A stretch of 64,000 nucleotides of DNA from Lewinella sp. IMCC34191 (GCF_003390935.1 NZ_QNQZ01000004.1:310001-374000); one strand, 5' to 3'; shown: positions 53,962 to 62,583, counted from the first letter of the stretch. A program made the numbers and translations. Notes: generated by a model not told the origin, from the letters alone.

Positions 53962-54001
53962 GATCGTAAAATTTTAATTGCTTTGACAACTATTGCTAAC
54001 G

Positions 54002-54033
54002 CAAATTTAGGCCGACCGGTTGTGGCCACCAAA
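54002..54033 (-). promoter_or_regulatory. hpd promoter (consensus Bacteroidota type)
   Basis: On the minus strand TTTG (54030-54033) is followed by a 20-nt spacer and TAAATTTG (54002-54009), a full match to the Bacteroidota sigma-A consensus. The -7 box ends 40 nt upstream of the hpd ATG at 53961. Confidence 0.75.
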
Positions 54034-54110
54034 TGGCGGCTTGTTAAGGTAGGGAAACCGGGGCTGGGTTGCCTGGACCCGTGCTCCCCTACCCGAGGCG
54101 GTGCTTCGAT

Positions 54111-54473
54111 CGGCTAGGTCCTCCCCTCGCAACCGTAATTAACCCCGCCGCCGTCATCCCGGGTCGAGGACCTCCAGGTCCGAGCGCACCCGAGCGAAGC
54201 AAGGGAAAAAAGGAAGCAGCACTGCGCTTCCCGGTACAGTCGGACCGGAGGTCCCCCCCGCAACCGTAATCAACCCCGCCACCACCATCCCGGGTCGAGG
54301 ACCTCCAGGTCCGAGCCTACCCGAGCGAAGCAAGGGGTAAAAGGAAGCCGCGCGATCCTTCCCGGCACAGTCGGACCGGAGGTCCTCCCCCCGCAACCGT
54401 AATTAACCCCGCCACCACCATCCCGGGTCGAGGACCTCCAGGTCCGAGCGCACCCGAGCGAAGCAAGGGGAAA
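54111..54473. repeat. Three tandem copies of a 131-133-bp hairpin element
   Basis: The marker GCAACCGTAAT occurs at 54129, 54260 and 54393, giving unit lengths of 131 and 133 bp. Each unit ends in GAGGACCTCCAGGTCCGAG (54166-54184, 54297-54315, 54430-54448), which is the near-complement of the CGGACCGGAGGTCCTCC-type arm opening units 2 and 3. Each is followed by CCGAGCGAAGCAAGGG. A single related element lies at 58921-59000. Frames through these repeats on the minus strand are long only because the repeat lacks stops; I do not consider them genes. Confidence 0.8.
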
Positions 54474-54573
54474 GACGTATACCCCCACCTTTCCTTTCTA
54501 AATCGGCCCCGAACCCCGCTGCCCGGCCGCCCTTCGTACCTTGTACGCCGTCCTGCAAACATCGGCCTTTCAA

Positions 54574-55308
54574 ATGCTCCTCAAAACCCGTGGCATCATC
54601 TTCCGCTCCGTCAAATACGGAGAGTCCTCCCTCATCCTGGAGGTGTACACCGAAGAGCGGGGAATACGGAAGTACATCGTCAGTGGCGTACGCAAGGCCC
54701 GCAGCAGCACCCCGGCGAGTAAGCTGCAGCTCATGAATCTCGTCGAGCTGATCGCCTACGAACGCCCGGGGAAGGATATGACCCGCATCAAGGAAGTGCG
54801 CCCCTCCCTCATTTACACCCGCATCCCCTTTGAGGTGGAACGCGGTACCATTGGCCTGTTCATGCTGGAAGTGGCCCGCAACAGCATCCGGGAATCGGAA
54901 GAAAACCCCTCCCTCTTCGAGTTTCTCCACGAAGCATTTGCTTACCTCGATACGACCACCGGCCCTACGGTCAATATCCACCTGCACTTCCTACTCGAGC
55001 TCACCGCTCACCTCGGCTTTTTACCATCCGGCGATTTCTCGGAAGCTACGCCCATTTTCGATCTGAAGGAAGGACAATTCATCACCGGCTTCCCCGGCCA
55101 CACCGAGTACCTCGACGAACGGCGCAGCGCCCTGATGTACCGACTCCTCCACGCCGACCGCGAAGAACTCGCCACCATCACCACCACGCGCGACGAACGC
55201 GGCGGCCTGCTCACCGATCTGCTCCGCTACTACCGCTACCACATCGAGGGGATGCGGGAGATCAACTCGCTGCCCATCCTCCGCCAGGTCATGGCCGGTA
55301 AGCAATGA
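54574..55308 (+). CDS. recO: DNA repair protein RecO
   Basis: RecO works with RecR and RecF to load RecA on single-stranded DNA covered by SSB and to anneal strands. The product is 244 residues from ATG 54574. The N-terminal OB fold gives LLKTRGIIFRSVKYGESSLILEVYT (in parts: TRGIIFRSVKYGESSLI) and IRKYIVSGVRKARSS. The helical C-terminus includes IHLHFLLELTAHLGFLPS, as in the Bacteroidota branch, which lacks the zinc-binding cysteines of some RecO proteins. A TTG 33 nt upstream is in frame but the family N-terminus fits ATG 54574. A TACCTTGT box lies at 54537-54544. Lnt follows 15 nt after its stop. Confidence 0.94.
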   Translation: MLLKTRGIIFRSVKYGESSLILEVYTEERGIRKYIVSGVRKARSSTPASKLQLMNLVELIAYERPGKDMTRIKEVRPSLIYTRIPFEVERGTIGLFMLEVARNSIRESEENPSLFEFLHEAFAYLDTTTGPTVNIHLHFLLELTAHLGFLPSGDFSEATPIFDLKEGQFITGFPGHTEYLDERRSALMYRLLHADREELATITTTRDERGGLLTDLLRYYRYHIEGMREINSLPILRQVMAGKQ

Positions 55309-55310
55309 TC

Positions 55311-55318
55311 TATCTTTG
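55311..55318 (+). promoter_or_regulatory. -7 box between recO and lnt
   Basis: TATCTTTG, a full TAnnTTTG match, ends 5 nt before the lnt ATG and starts 2 nt after the recO stop. It suggests lnt and the Omp85 gene may have their own nearly leaderless transcript. No good -33 element is seen. Confidence 0.4.
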
Positions 55319-55323
55319 CGGCC

Positions 55324-57084
55324 ATGCGATCCCGCACACTTTACGCCTCCGCTAGCCTGATCGTCGCCGGTTTCCTGGCATACCGCATGTATGCCCTCGC
55401 GCTACAGGAGGAACTCTGGGGATACATCCCGCTCTTTTTTTACCTCACCCTGTGGGCCGGGGTCAGCCTGCTGGTCGTCCAGGACGCCGCACCCGCAACC
55501 CGGCGGCGCTTCGGATGGTCCACGGCCGCCGGTGTCCTGCTGGGCGTCGGTTTTCCGGGCTACCTCCCCTTTCCCTTTTTGCTGCTCATCGCGTGGGTGC
55601 CCCTCTTCCTCGTGCAGCGGGAGGCAACCCGCACCCGCACCGTCTTCTGGCACGGCTTCAACGCCTTCCTGCTCTATAATATCCTGGCCACCTTCTGGGT
55701 CACGAACACTGCCTTCTTCGCCGGCCTCTTCGCCGTGGTGGTCAATAGTTTGCTGATGTGCGTTCCCTGGCTGCTCTTTCACTGGACGAGCCGGATGTCC
55801 CCCCGCGTCAGCTACCTGGCCCTGATCGCTTTTTGGCTCTCCTTCGAGCACTTCCACTATAACTGGGAGCTCAACTGGCCCTGGTTGACGCTCGGCAACG
55901 GCTTCGCCCAGTTCCCCTCGCTGGTGCAGTGGTACGAACTCACCGGCGTACTCGGGGGCAGTGCCTGGATCCTGGCCGTCAACTGGCTGGTCATGCGCTT
56001 TTATCTGGCTTCACGGCCGCGCAGATTTCCCCTGTACCTCACGCTCGCCCTCATTATCCCGATGGCCGGCTCGCTGTTGCGCTACGCCACCTACACGCCA
56101 CCGCCGGGCGATACCATTCGCGTCAGCGCCATCCAGCCGAACTTCGAACCCCACTACGAGAAGTTTCGGTCCGACGGGCAAAGCCAGTTGGATATCTTTC
56201 TGAATTTGAGTCGCACCGCCCTTGCCGCGTCGGATGGTCCGGTGGACTATCTCGTGTATCCGGAAACGAGCTTTTCACAAATAGACGAGTCCAGTCCGCT
56301 GCTTTCTCCTGCGCTCGCCGCCCTACAAAACGAATTGCCCGCCGATAAGCTCCGCTACCTGGTCACGGGTTATGCCGGCTACCACCTCTTCGGTCCGGAG
56401 GAGCCGTACTCTGAGGCGGTCCGCTTCTATCCGGCCCGCGACGGCGGTGAGATGGCCGTGGAACGACTCAACGGAGCCATACAGATCGACCTGGAAACGG
56501 ACGACTTTCAGACCTACCGCAAGGGAGTTTTCGTGCCCGGCGCCGAAAGCTTTCCCTTTCGCAACGTGCTTTTCTTCCTGGAGCCCCTGGTCAACAGTCT
56601 CGGCGGAAGCGTAGCCGGCTACGGCACCCAAACGGAGCGGACGCCCCTCGTAGGGGAACGGGCCGCGGTGGCCCCGGTGATCTGCTACGAGAGCGTCTTC
56701 GGCGAATACTTTACCGGCTACGTGCGGGCGGGCGCGCAGGCCGCATTCGTGATGACCAACGACGGCTGGTGGGACAATACCGCCGGCCACCGGCAGCACC
56801 TCTGGATCGCGAGCCTGCGGGCCATCGAAACGCGCCGGCCGATCATGCGGTCCGCCAACCTCGGAGCCTGCGCCTTCATCGACCAGCGCGGCCACATCGA
56901 CAGCCGCACCTACTACGACCAGCGCGGCTATCTGAACGGGACGATGCAGCTCAACGACGCCGTCACGCCATACGTCCGCTTCGGCGACCTCACCGCCCGC
57001 GTCGCCATGCTGCTGGCCGCCATGGCCCTGCTTTCGAACCTCTCCCGTACGCTAAGGCGCCGCGCTGGATCGTTGCAGGACTGA
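55324..57084 (+). CDS. lnt: Apolipoprotein N-acyltransferase
   Basis: Lnt adds the third acyl chain to the N-terminal cysteine of lipoproteins in the inner membrane. The product is 586 residues. The N-terminal half has several membrane helices (for example LIVAGFLAYRMYAL, GVLLGVGFPGYLPFPFLLLIAWVPLFL in parts). WLSFEHFHYNWELNWPWLTLGN is a family motif (in part: WELNWPWLTLGN). The nitrilase-like domain carries the catalytic glutamate in YPETSF near 313, a lysine candidate in TYRKGVFVPGAESFPF near 398 and the cysteine in VICYESVFGEY near 454, followed by VMTNDGWWDNTAGHRQH. A last helix is at the C-terminus. The next gene starts one base after its stop. Confidence 0.95.
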   Translation: MRSRTLYASASLIVAGFLAYRMYALALQEELWGYIPLFFYLTLWAGVSLLVVQDAAPATRRRFGWSTAAGVLLGVGFPGYLPFPFLLLIAWVPLFLVQREATRTRTVFWHGFNAFLLYNILATFWVTNTAFFAGLFAVVVNSLLMCVPWLLFHWTSRMSPRVSYLALIAFWLSFEHFHYNWELNWPWLTLGNGFAQFPSLVQWYELTGVLGGSAWILAVNWLVMRFYLASRPRRFPLYLTLALIIPMAGSLLRYATYTPPPGDTIRVSAIQPNFEPHYEKFRSDGQSQLDIFLNLSRTALAASDGPVDYLVYPETSFSQIDESSPLLSPALAALQNELPADKLRYLVTGYAGYHLFGPEEPYSEAVRFYPARDGGEMAVERLNGAIQIDLETDDFQTYRKGVFVPGAESFPFRNVLFFLEPLVNSLGGSVAGYGTQTERTPLVGERAAVAPVICYESVFGEYFTGYVRAGAQAAFVMTNDGWWDNTAGHRQHLWIASLRAIETRRPIMRSANLGACAFIDQRGHIDSRTYYDQRGYLNGTMQLNDAVTPYVRFGDLTARVAMLLAAMALLSNLSRTLRRRAGSLQD

Positions 57085-57085
57085 T

Positions 57086-58837
57086 ATGCGCCTCCCAACG
57101 CTCACGCTGGCCCTGCTTTTTTCTTTTTGCGTCGGAGCGCAGGTAGAGAGCCCGTGGAAACTGGAGGTGATCGCCACCGACTTCGATCATCGCCACCGGC
57201 ACCCGGACACCTTCGAAGACAGTCTGGCCATTCTCACCTACCTGGAAGAATGGCAAATCGATAACCAGGAAGCCGCGTACTGGGAGGCTTCGGTGGATAG
57301 CCTGTATCCTACCGGCACACATATGCTAACGGCGGTCTTGCACCGCGGCCCGCGCTACGCCTGGAAGGAGCTAACCCTGCCAGGCGACGAAAAGGTGCGC
57401 ACCTGGGCCCGCCGGTCCGGCTTCCGGGAACGCCGTTTCGGCGGCGGTCGTCGTTTCGCTCCGGAGTCCTGGTCGGCCGTTCGCGATAGTATGATCTCCC
57501 GGGCGGGAGCAAATGGTTATCCATTCACTTCAGTCGGCCTCACCGATATCGAATACAGCGATGCGGGGGCGCTTTCAGCCACGGTGGACGTGCGGACCGG
57601 CCCGCTTATCCGCATCGGTGACGTGCGGGTGCCGGAGGAGGTACGCGTCCGGGAAGCCTTTCTCGAGCGCTACCTTGGACTGGTCCCGGGAGAGCCGTAC
57701 AGCCAACGCCGCATTCGCCGGCTGCGGGACCGGCTGGCCCAGCTCCCCTACGTATCGGTGGAAGGAGAGCCGACCATCAGCTTTCGGGATAGTCTCGCCT
57801 ACATAGACCTCCCCCTCCGACGGCGGGCGGCCAGTCGCTTCGACTTCGTCATCGGCGTGCTGCCGAACAGCAACCAAACCGAAAACCTGCTGATCACCGG
57901 GGAGCTGAACGGCGAGTTGTACAACGGCTTCGGCCAGGGGGAGCGCATCGCCGCCCGTTTCGAACAGCTTAAACCACAGACGCAGGAATTGCAGGTCGGA
58001 CTGGAATATCCCTTCCTCTTCGGTCTGCCCTTCGGCTTCGAGGGGGAGCTGGAACTCTACCGTCGCGATACCTCCTTCCTCAACCTGAACTGGCACCTCG
58101 CGGCGACCTATTTACGAGAAGGCAACGATCGCCTGTCCGCCTTCTGGCAGCAGCGCCGCACGATCGTACCGGGGGTGGACAGCGCCCGGCTCGTCAACGG
58201 CCAGTTGCCGGACACCCTCGGTGTCAATCGCTCCTTCTTCGGTCTGCAGCTTCGCCGTACCCGCACCGACCGGCGATTCAGCCCGCGGCGGGGCTACACC
58301 GCGGACGTGAGTGCGGCGGCCGGTTTCCGCCGCTTGCGCAATCTCGATTTCAGCGGCGAGGTCGCTGACAGCCTGACGCAACGTAGTACGCAGTACCAGA
58401 TAGGGGCGGCGCTGGATTTTTACTTCGACCCGCTGGTGGGTACGGTCGTCTATCTCGGTTTCCGATCGCAGGCCATCGTAGCCTCCCAACCCGTGCTCGC
58501 CAATGAGCAGTATCGCATTGGGGGGGCCCGCCTCCTTCGCGGCTTCGAGGAACAGGAACTTTTTGCGACTGACTACGAGATACTCACCGCCGAGTTTCGG
58601 CTATTGCTCGGCGAGCGGGCCTTTCTCTACACCTTCGTCGATGCCGCCCGACGAAACTATCGCAGCGTCAAAAATCCCGATCAACCGGTCGATTATCCGA
58701 TCGGCTTCGGTGCCGGCGTCAACTTCGATACCCGAGCGGGCATCTTCGCCCTCAGCCTGGGCCTCGGGCACCGACGGGATGATCCGCTCGATCTCGGCGC
58801 GCCGAAGGTGCATTTAGGGTATGTAAGTGTATTCTGA
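57086..58837 (+). CDS. Omp85-superfamily outer-membrane protein (BamA/TamA-like)
   Basis: The product is 583 residues. A signal peptide (1-18, ending FCVGAQ) precedes two or three POTRA-like domains: GPLIRIGDVRVPEEVRV and PGEPYSQRRIRRLRDRLAQLPYVSVEGEP near 175-225 (in part: YSQRRIRRLRDRLAQLPYV). A 16-strand-type barrel follows from about 245 (FDFVIGVLPNSNQ). It includes FSPRRGYTADVSAAAGF and the VRGF-like LLRGFEEQELF near 490, and ends VHLGYVSVF. It is shorter than BamA and is better compared with TamA or other accessory Omp85 proteins. One base separates it from lnt, so they are translationally coupled. The cargo is unknown. Confidence 0.88.
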   Translation: MRLPTLTLALLFSFCVGAQVESPWKLEVIATDFDHRHRHPDTFEDSLAILTYLEEWQIDNQEAAYWEASVDSLYPTGTHMLTAVLHRGPRYAWKELTLPGDEKVRTWARRSGFRERRFGGGRRFAPESWSAVRDSMISRAGANGYPFTSVGLTDIEYSDAGALSATVDVRTGPLIRIGDVRVPEEVRVREAFLERYLGLVPGEPYSQRRIRRLRDRLAQLPYVSVEGEPTISFRDSLAYIDLPLRRRAASRFDFVIGVLPNSNQTENLLITGELNGELYNGFGQGERIAARFEQLKPQTQELQVGLEYPFLFGLPFGFEGELELYRRDTSFLNLNWHLAATYLREGNDRLSAFWQQRRTIVPGVDSARLVNGQLPDTLGVNRSFFGLQLRRTRTDRRFSPRRGYTADVSAAAGFRRLRNLDFSGEVADSLTQRSTQYQIGAALDFYFDPLVGTVVYLGFRSQAIVASQPVLANEQYRIGGARLLRGFEEQELFATDYEILTAEFRLLLGERAFLYTFVDAARRNYRSVKNPDQPVDYPIGFGAGVNFDTRAGIFALSLGLGHRRDDPLDLGAPKVHLGYVSVF

Positions 58838-58920
58838 TGTACGGTTTCGGAAGGGCAGTCGGGGCCGGTTCGTGCGTTGTAGCCCGGGCTCAGCCGATCA
58901 GCCCTCTAAAAATCTTCCCC

Positions 58921-59000
58921 GGTCGGACCGGAGGTTCTCCACCCGTGGCCGTAAGTGAACCGGGTGCCGGCTATTCGGGGGGAGGACCTCCGGTCCGACC
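58921..59000. repeat. Hairpin element with 20-bp arms
   Basis: GGTCGGACCGGAGGTTCTCC (58921-58940) and GGAGGACCTCCGGTCCGACC (58981-59000) pair over 20 positions, with one G-T wobble, around a 40-nt loop. It is followed by CCGAGCGCAGCGAGGGG. It belongs to the same family as the three tandem units at 54111-54473 and lies between the convergent Omp85 and sppA genes, where it could also terminate transcription. The full gap is 58838-59074 and holds no gene. Confidence 0.8.
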
Positions 59001-59074
59001 TTACCCGAGCGCAGCGAGGGGCATTACCGCTCAGCAGCCCCGAAGGGAAGCGGCCCGGATTCGCAAAAGATTTC

Positions 59075-60865
59075 TCAGAAGGTAATAACCATCGGCAGGC
59101 GGGCCTGGGGCTCCTGCATATGGGTCATGTCCCGCAGGAGGCGGAAGGTTTCGTAGTTTTTGGCACCGAGCTGGCTCTTGACCATCTTGGTGACCACTTG
59201 ATTGTCGTCGGAATCCGAGCCCATGAATTCTTCGAGGAATACTTCCCAGGCGGGCTTGGTGCGGGGGTAGTGTGCTACCTCGAAATCGTCTCCGATATCG
59301 GCGAGGCGGGCGGCGGAGGCGATGGCGTCCTGGAGGTTGCCGAAGTCGTCGATCAGGCCGATCTCCCGGGCCCGCAAGCCGGAGTATACGCGGCCGCCGG
59401 CCAGTTCCCGGACTTGCTCGATGGGGAGGTTACGACCGTCGGCTACCCGCTGCAGGAAGGTCTGGTAGATGGATTGAGTGCGCTGATTGAGCAGCTGCTT
59501 CTCCTCTTCGGTAAGATCCTGGAAGGGGCTGAAGGCATTCGCGTTGCGGGCGGTATTGACGGTGTCGAAGTTAATACCGATTTTGTCTTCCATCAATTCC
59601 TTCACAATGGGGAAAGTGAGGAAAACGCCGATCGATCCGGTGATGGAGGTCGGCTCGGCGAAGATGCTGTCAGCCGCCGCGGCGATGTAGTAGCCGCCAC
59701 TGGCTGCGTAGTCGCCCATACTAACGACCACCGGTTTGCCGGCCGCCTTCAGTTGCTCTATGGCGTACCAGATATTTTCAGAACTGCTGGCGCTGCCCCC
59801 GCCGCTGTTGACCCGGAGTACGACGGCCTTGACGTCGTCGTCTTCGGTCAGTTTTTCAATCTCGTTTACGTACTTCTTGTCGCCGATGCTGCCCAGGCTA
59901 CCGGGGCCGTCTACGATGCTCCCTTCCGCGACCAGAACGGCTACTTCGTCGTCCCCGCCTTCCAGTTTCTCGAGCCGGGCGGCGAAATAGCGATCCAGGC
60001 TGATGGTCTTGAGCTTTTCGTCGTCATCGAAACCGACCTTATCGTGCAGCAACTCATCGATCTCCGTACGGTGACGGATACCGTCGATCAATCCGGCCTG
60101 AACGGCTTCCTCTTCCTTCCAACCGGTCATTTCGTTCGCTGCCTGGTAGAGGGCGGCGGGGTCCATACCCCGGCTCTGGCTGATGTCTTCGAGCATGACG
60201 CCGAACAGGTCCCCCAGAAATTCCTTGGTTTGCTCGCGGTTCTCGGGACTGATGCTGGTGCGACGCAGGGTCTCCGTGGCGCTCTTATAGTCGCCGGCGT
60301 AGAAGATCTCGAAGCGGATGCCGGCCTGGTCGAGGGCGTTCTTCAGGAAGGGGATCTGCGTGCCCAGCCCACGGAAATCAACCACGCCGAGGGGACCGAG
60401 GTATACTTCGTCGGCTACGCTGGCGAGGTAATAGGCACTCTGGGTGTAAAAGGGCGAATAGGCCACCACGAACTTGCCGGACTCCTTGAATTTGACGACC
60501 GCCTGCCGTAAACTACGCAGGGTCGTAAAGGACACACCGGCCGGTTCGTTGCCGAGGTAGATCCCCTTGATGTCATCGTCGTCGGCCGCCGCTTCCATCG
60601 CGCGGAGCACGTCGTGCAGGCCCAGCGGCTCCTCGCCCTTCAGGGAGGCGAAGGGATCGGCATCGGAAAGATTACCGGTGAGTTCGGGGAGTCCGTCCAG
60701 TTGAACGGTCAGGATGGAATTGGCGCTGACGCTCGGTTTTTCCTCGGCGGAAGCGGCCAGTCCGGACACGATCGCCGAACCGATCAGGACCAAAACGACG
60801 AGGGCCAGTACCGTACCCAGACAAGAACCCAGAAGAATCTTCAGAAAATTGGACATACCAGACAT
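59075..60865 (-). CDS. sppA: Signal peptide peptidase SppA (67 kDa type)
   Basis: SppA is a membrane-anchored serine protease that degrades cleaved signal peptides on the periplasmic side. The product is 596 residues, the long two-domain form. An N-terminal membrane helix (about 9-38, ILLGSCLGTVLALVVLVLIG) leads to the first domain with the catalytic lysine in AGDYKSATETLRRTS near 192. The second domain has the nucleophile serine in GDYAASGGYYIAAAAD near 386 and SITGSIGVFLTFP. VLRVNSGGGSASSSE and YSGLRAREIGLIDDFGNL are further family marks. Start codons at 60865 and 60856 are both possible. It is divergent from queA. Confidence 0.96.
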   Translation of the reverse strand: MSGMSNFLKILLGSCLGTVLALVVLVLIGSAIVSGLAASAEEKPSVSANSILTVQLDGLPELTGNLSDADPFASLKGEEPLGLHDVLRAMEAAADDDDIKGIYLGNEPAGVSFTTLRSLRQAVVKFKESGKFVVAYSPFYTQSAYYLASVADEVYLGPLGVVDFRGLGTQIPFLKNALDQAGIRFEIFYAGDYKSATETLRRTSISPENREQTKEFLGDLFGVMLEDISQSRGMDPAALYQAANEMTGWKEEEAVQAGLIDGIRHRTEIDELLHDKVGFDDDEKLKTISLDRYFAARLEKLEGGDDEVAVLVAEGSIVDGPGSLGSIGDKKYVNEIEKLTEDDDVKAVVLRVNSGGGSASSSENIWYAIEQLKAAGKPVVVSMGDYAASGGYYIAAAADSIFAEPTSITGSIGVFLTFPIVKELMEDKIGINFDTVNTARNANAFSPFQDLTEEEKQLLNQRTQSIYQTFLQRVADGRNLPIEQVRELAGGRVYSGLRAREIGLIDDFGNLQDAIASAARLADIGDDFEVAHYPRTKPAWEVFLEEFMGSDSDDNQVVTKMVKSQLGAKNYETFRLLRDMTHMQEPQARLPMVITF

Positions 60866-60961
60866 TTAGTAGCTATACCGACCCCAAAAGAACAATGCCG
60901 TACGGGCGGAGGCGGTTTTTATTCGATGAACGGGGGCAGAAATTAGACTTACGAGCTTTTT

Positions 60962-60969
60962 TACCTTTG
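60962..60969 (+). promoter_or_regulatory. -7 box of queA
   Basis: TACCTTTG, a full match to TAnnTTTG and preceded by a T-run, ends 5 nt before the queA ATG. The implied transcription start is at or next to the start codon, so the mRNA may be leaderless. Confidence 0.5.
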
Positions 60970-60974
60970 CGGGC

Positions 60975-62231
60975 ATGAAGACTGACCCCCGGGAACTGCG
61001 TATCGATGACTTCGATTATTCCCTTCCCGATAACCTTATAGCCCGGTATCCGCTATCGGACCGGGCGGCGGCAAAGTTACTGCACTACAGCGAAGGCGTC
61101 ATTACCGACCGGCACTTTCGGGAATTACCCGACCTATTACCGGCGGACACTCTTCTCATCGGAAACCGCACCCGGGTCATTCATGCCCGCCTTCACTTTC
61201 CCCTCCCGACCGGACGAACGGTGGAGATTTTCTGTCTGGAACCCCAGCAACCGGTTGATTACGCGCTCTCCCTGTCGGCTACGGAGGGGCCAGTGGAATG
61301 GAAATGCCTGATCGGGGGCAACCGTCGCTGGAAGTCCGGCCCAATTTCCCTGCCGGTCACCCATGCGGGCCACGACTACCAACTGATCGCCGAGCGACTT
61401 GAACGTGTCGACAATACCTTCCTGATCCGGTTCAGTTGGGAGGGACCGCAGGGAATCAGCTTTGGCGAACTGTTGGAGGAGGCGGGTAAGATTCCGCTCC
61501 CCCCCTATTTAGGAAGGGAAGCTGAAGGAGAAGACAACCAGCGCTACCAAACGGTCTTCGCCGACCAGGAGGGTTCGGTGGCCGCACCGACGGCCGGTTT
61601 GCACTTCACGCCGGAAGTGATGGAGAATCTATCTTCAAAGGGCTTGGAGTTTCGCACGCTCACCCTGCACGTGGGGGCGGGCACCTTCAAGCCCGTCACC
61701 TCCCCTACCCTCGCCGGACACGTAATGCACCGGGAGTACTTCAGTGTTTCCATTGAATTACTTCGCCGGATCCGGGAGCAATTGGCGAGCAACCGCCCGA
61801 TCGTAAGTATCGGCACGACGAGTATGCGGTGCCTGGAAAGTCTTTACTACTTCGGAGCCCGTGGATTGACGGACAACGACTGGAGGGGAGAACTGGGACA
61901 GTGGGTGGCTACGCAGGACAGCCTTTCCCGAATAAGGCCTCTACCTGCGCTCGCCGCCCTAATTGAAAAATTGGAAGCATCCGATTCGGAGACGTTTACC
62001 GGTTACACCCAGCTTATGCTGACGCCGGCGTCCCAACCACACGTAGTGAACGGATTGATCACCAATTTTCACCAGCCTAAGTCCACGCTGCTCCTGCTGG
62101 TCGCCGCAATGGTAGGCGATGACTGGCAACGGATTTACCGCCACGCCGAATCTTCCGGTTACCGTTTCCTGAGCTACGGCGACAGCAGCTTATTGTGGCG
62201 GCGGAGCGCTGGTTCGAACGAGGGTGACTAA
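60975..62231 (+). CDS. queA: S-adenosylmethionine:tRNA ribosyltransferase-isomerase (QueA family, long form)
   Basis: QueA transfers the ribosyl moiety of SAM to preQ1 in tRNA to form epoxyqueuosine. The product is 418 residues, about 70 more than the classical enzyme. Family motifs are in place: FDYSLPDNLIARYPL (13-27), LLIGNRTRVIHARL, GSVAAPTAGLHFT near 200, LHVGAGTFKPV, SIGTTSMRCLESLYY and VNGLITNFHQPKSTLLLLVAA near 360. The classical motif has LGTFRPV where this has AGTFKPV, and NFHLPKST where this has NFHQPKST, so this may be a second QueA-like branch known in Bacteroidota; its exact reaction is less certain. The 3' end overlaps the convergent lipoprotein gene by 42 nt. Confidence 0.88.
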   Translation: MKTDPRELRIDDFDYSLPDNLIARYPLSDRAAAKLLHYSEGVITDRHFRELPDLLPADTLLIGNRTRVIHARLHFPLPTGRTVEIFCLEPQQPVDYALSLSATEGPVEWKCLIGGNRRWKSGPISLPVTHAGHDYQLIAERLERVDNTFLIRFSWEGPQGISFGELLEEAGKIPLPPYLGREAEGEDNQRYQTVFADQEGSVAAPTAGLHFTPEVMENLSSKGLEFRTLTLHVGAGTFKPVTSPTLAGHVMHREYFSVSIELLRRIREQLASNRPIVSIGTTSMRCLESLYYFGARGLTDNDWRGELGQWVATQDSLSRIRPLPALAALIEKLEASDSETFTGYTQLMLTPASQPHVVNGLITNFHQPKSTLLLLVAAMVGDDWQRIYRHAESSGYRFLSYGDSSLLWRRSAGSNEGD

Positions 62232-62573
62232 GCGTTGCGAGGTATCGGCGTTCATCCGGATGATCAGGGAATCGACCGTGAGCTTCTCGATGGCGACCAC
62301 CCGTTCCGGATTGGTGGGCTGGGTGGTATCCTGGGCGAATAGGTAGCCCTCTTCGGTGCGGTAGGTACCCGCCTCCTGGTAACGAAGCGTGGAGGTGAAG
62401 GCGTAGCGGTTGTCTGTCCCGAAATCGAAGGTGATTTCCCGGGGATCCAGCTTCAGGCTGTCGCCGTTTTCCGTCACCAAGGCACCCTGCCACTGACCGA
62501 CCAGGAGATCTTCCTCCTGGCTACAGTGCAGTAAGAGGAGGGAAAAAGAGAATAACAGGCTTAGGCGGGTCAA
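62190..62573 (-). CDS. Small lipoprotein with lipocalin-like C-terminus
   Basis: The product is 127 residues. The N-terminus MTRLSLLFSFSLLLLHCSQEE has a lipobox (LLHC, cysteine 17) with the +2 residue serine. The mature part resembles small lipocalin-like barrels: VGQWQGALVTENGD, ITFDFGTDNRYAFTS, LRYQEAGTYRTEEGYLF and a final RLVTLVRTS strand. Function is unknown. It starts 10 nt after the nhaD stop, so it probably shares that transcript, and its last 14 codons overlap the end of queA on the other strand. Confidence 0.8.
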   Translation of the reverse strand: MTRLSLLFSFSLLLLHCSQEEDLLVGQWQGALVTENGDSLKLDPREITFDFGTDNRYAFTSTLRYQEAGTYRTEEGYLFAQDTTQPTNPERVVAIEKLTVDSLIIRMNADTSQRLVTLVRTSAPPPQ

Positions 62574-62583
62574 GGTGGAAAAA

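Noticed and set aside
54154-54987. Minus-strand frames running through the hairpin repeats and the start of recO
   Set aside because: They repeat the same peptide in several units and run antisense into recO, so they are translations of repeat DNA.
58955-60511. Plus-strand open frame of 518 codons opposite sppA
   Set aside because: SppA motifs on the minus strand are clear, and the frame begins inside the hairpin repeat. No plausible domain is present.
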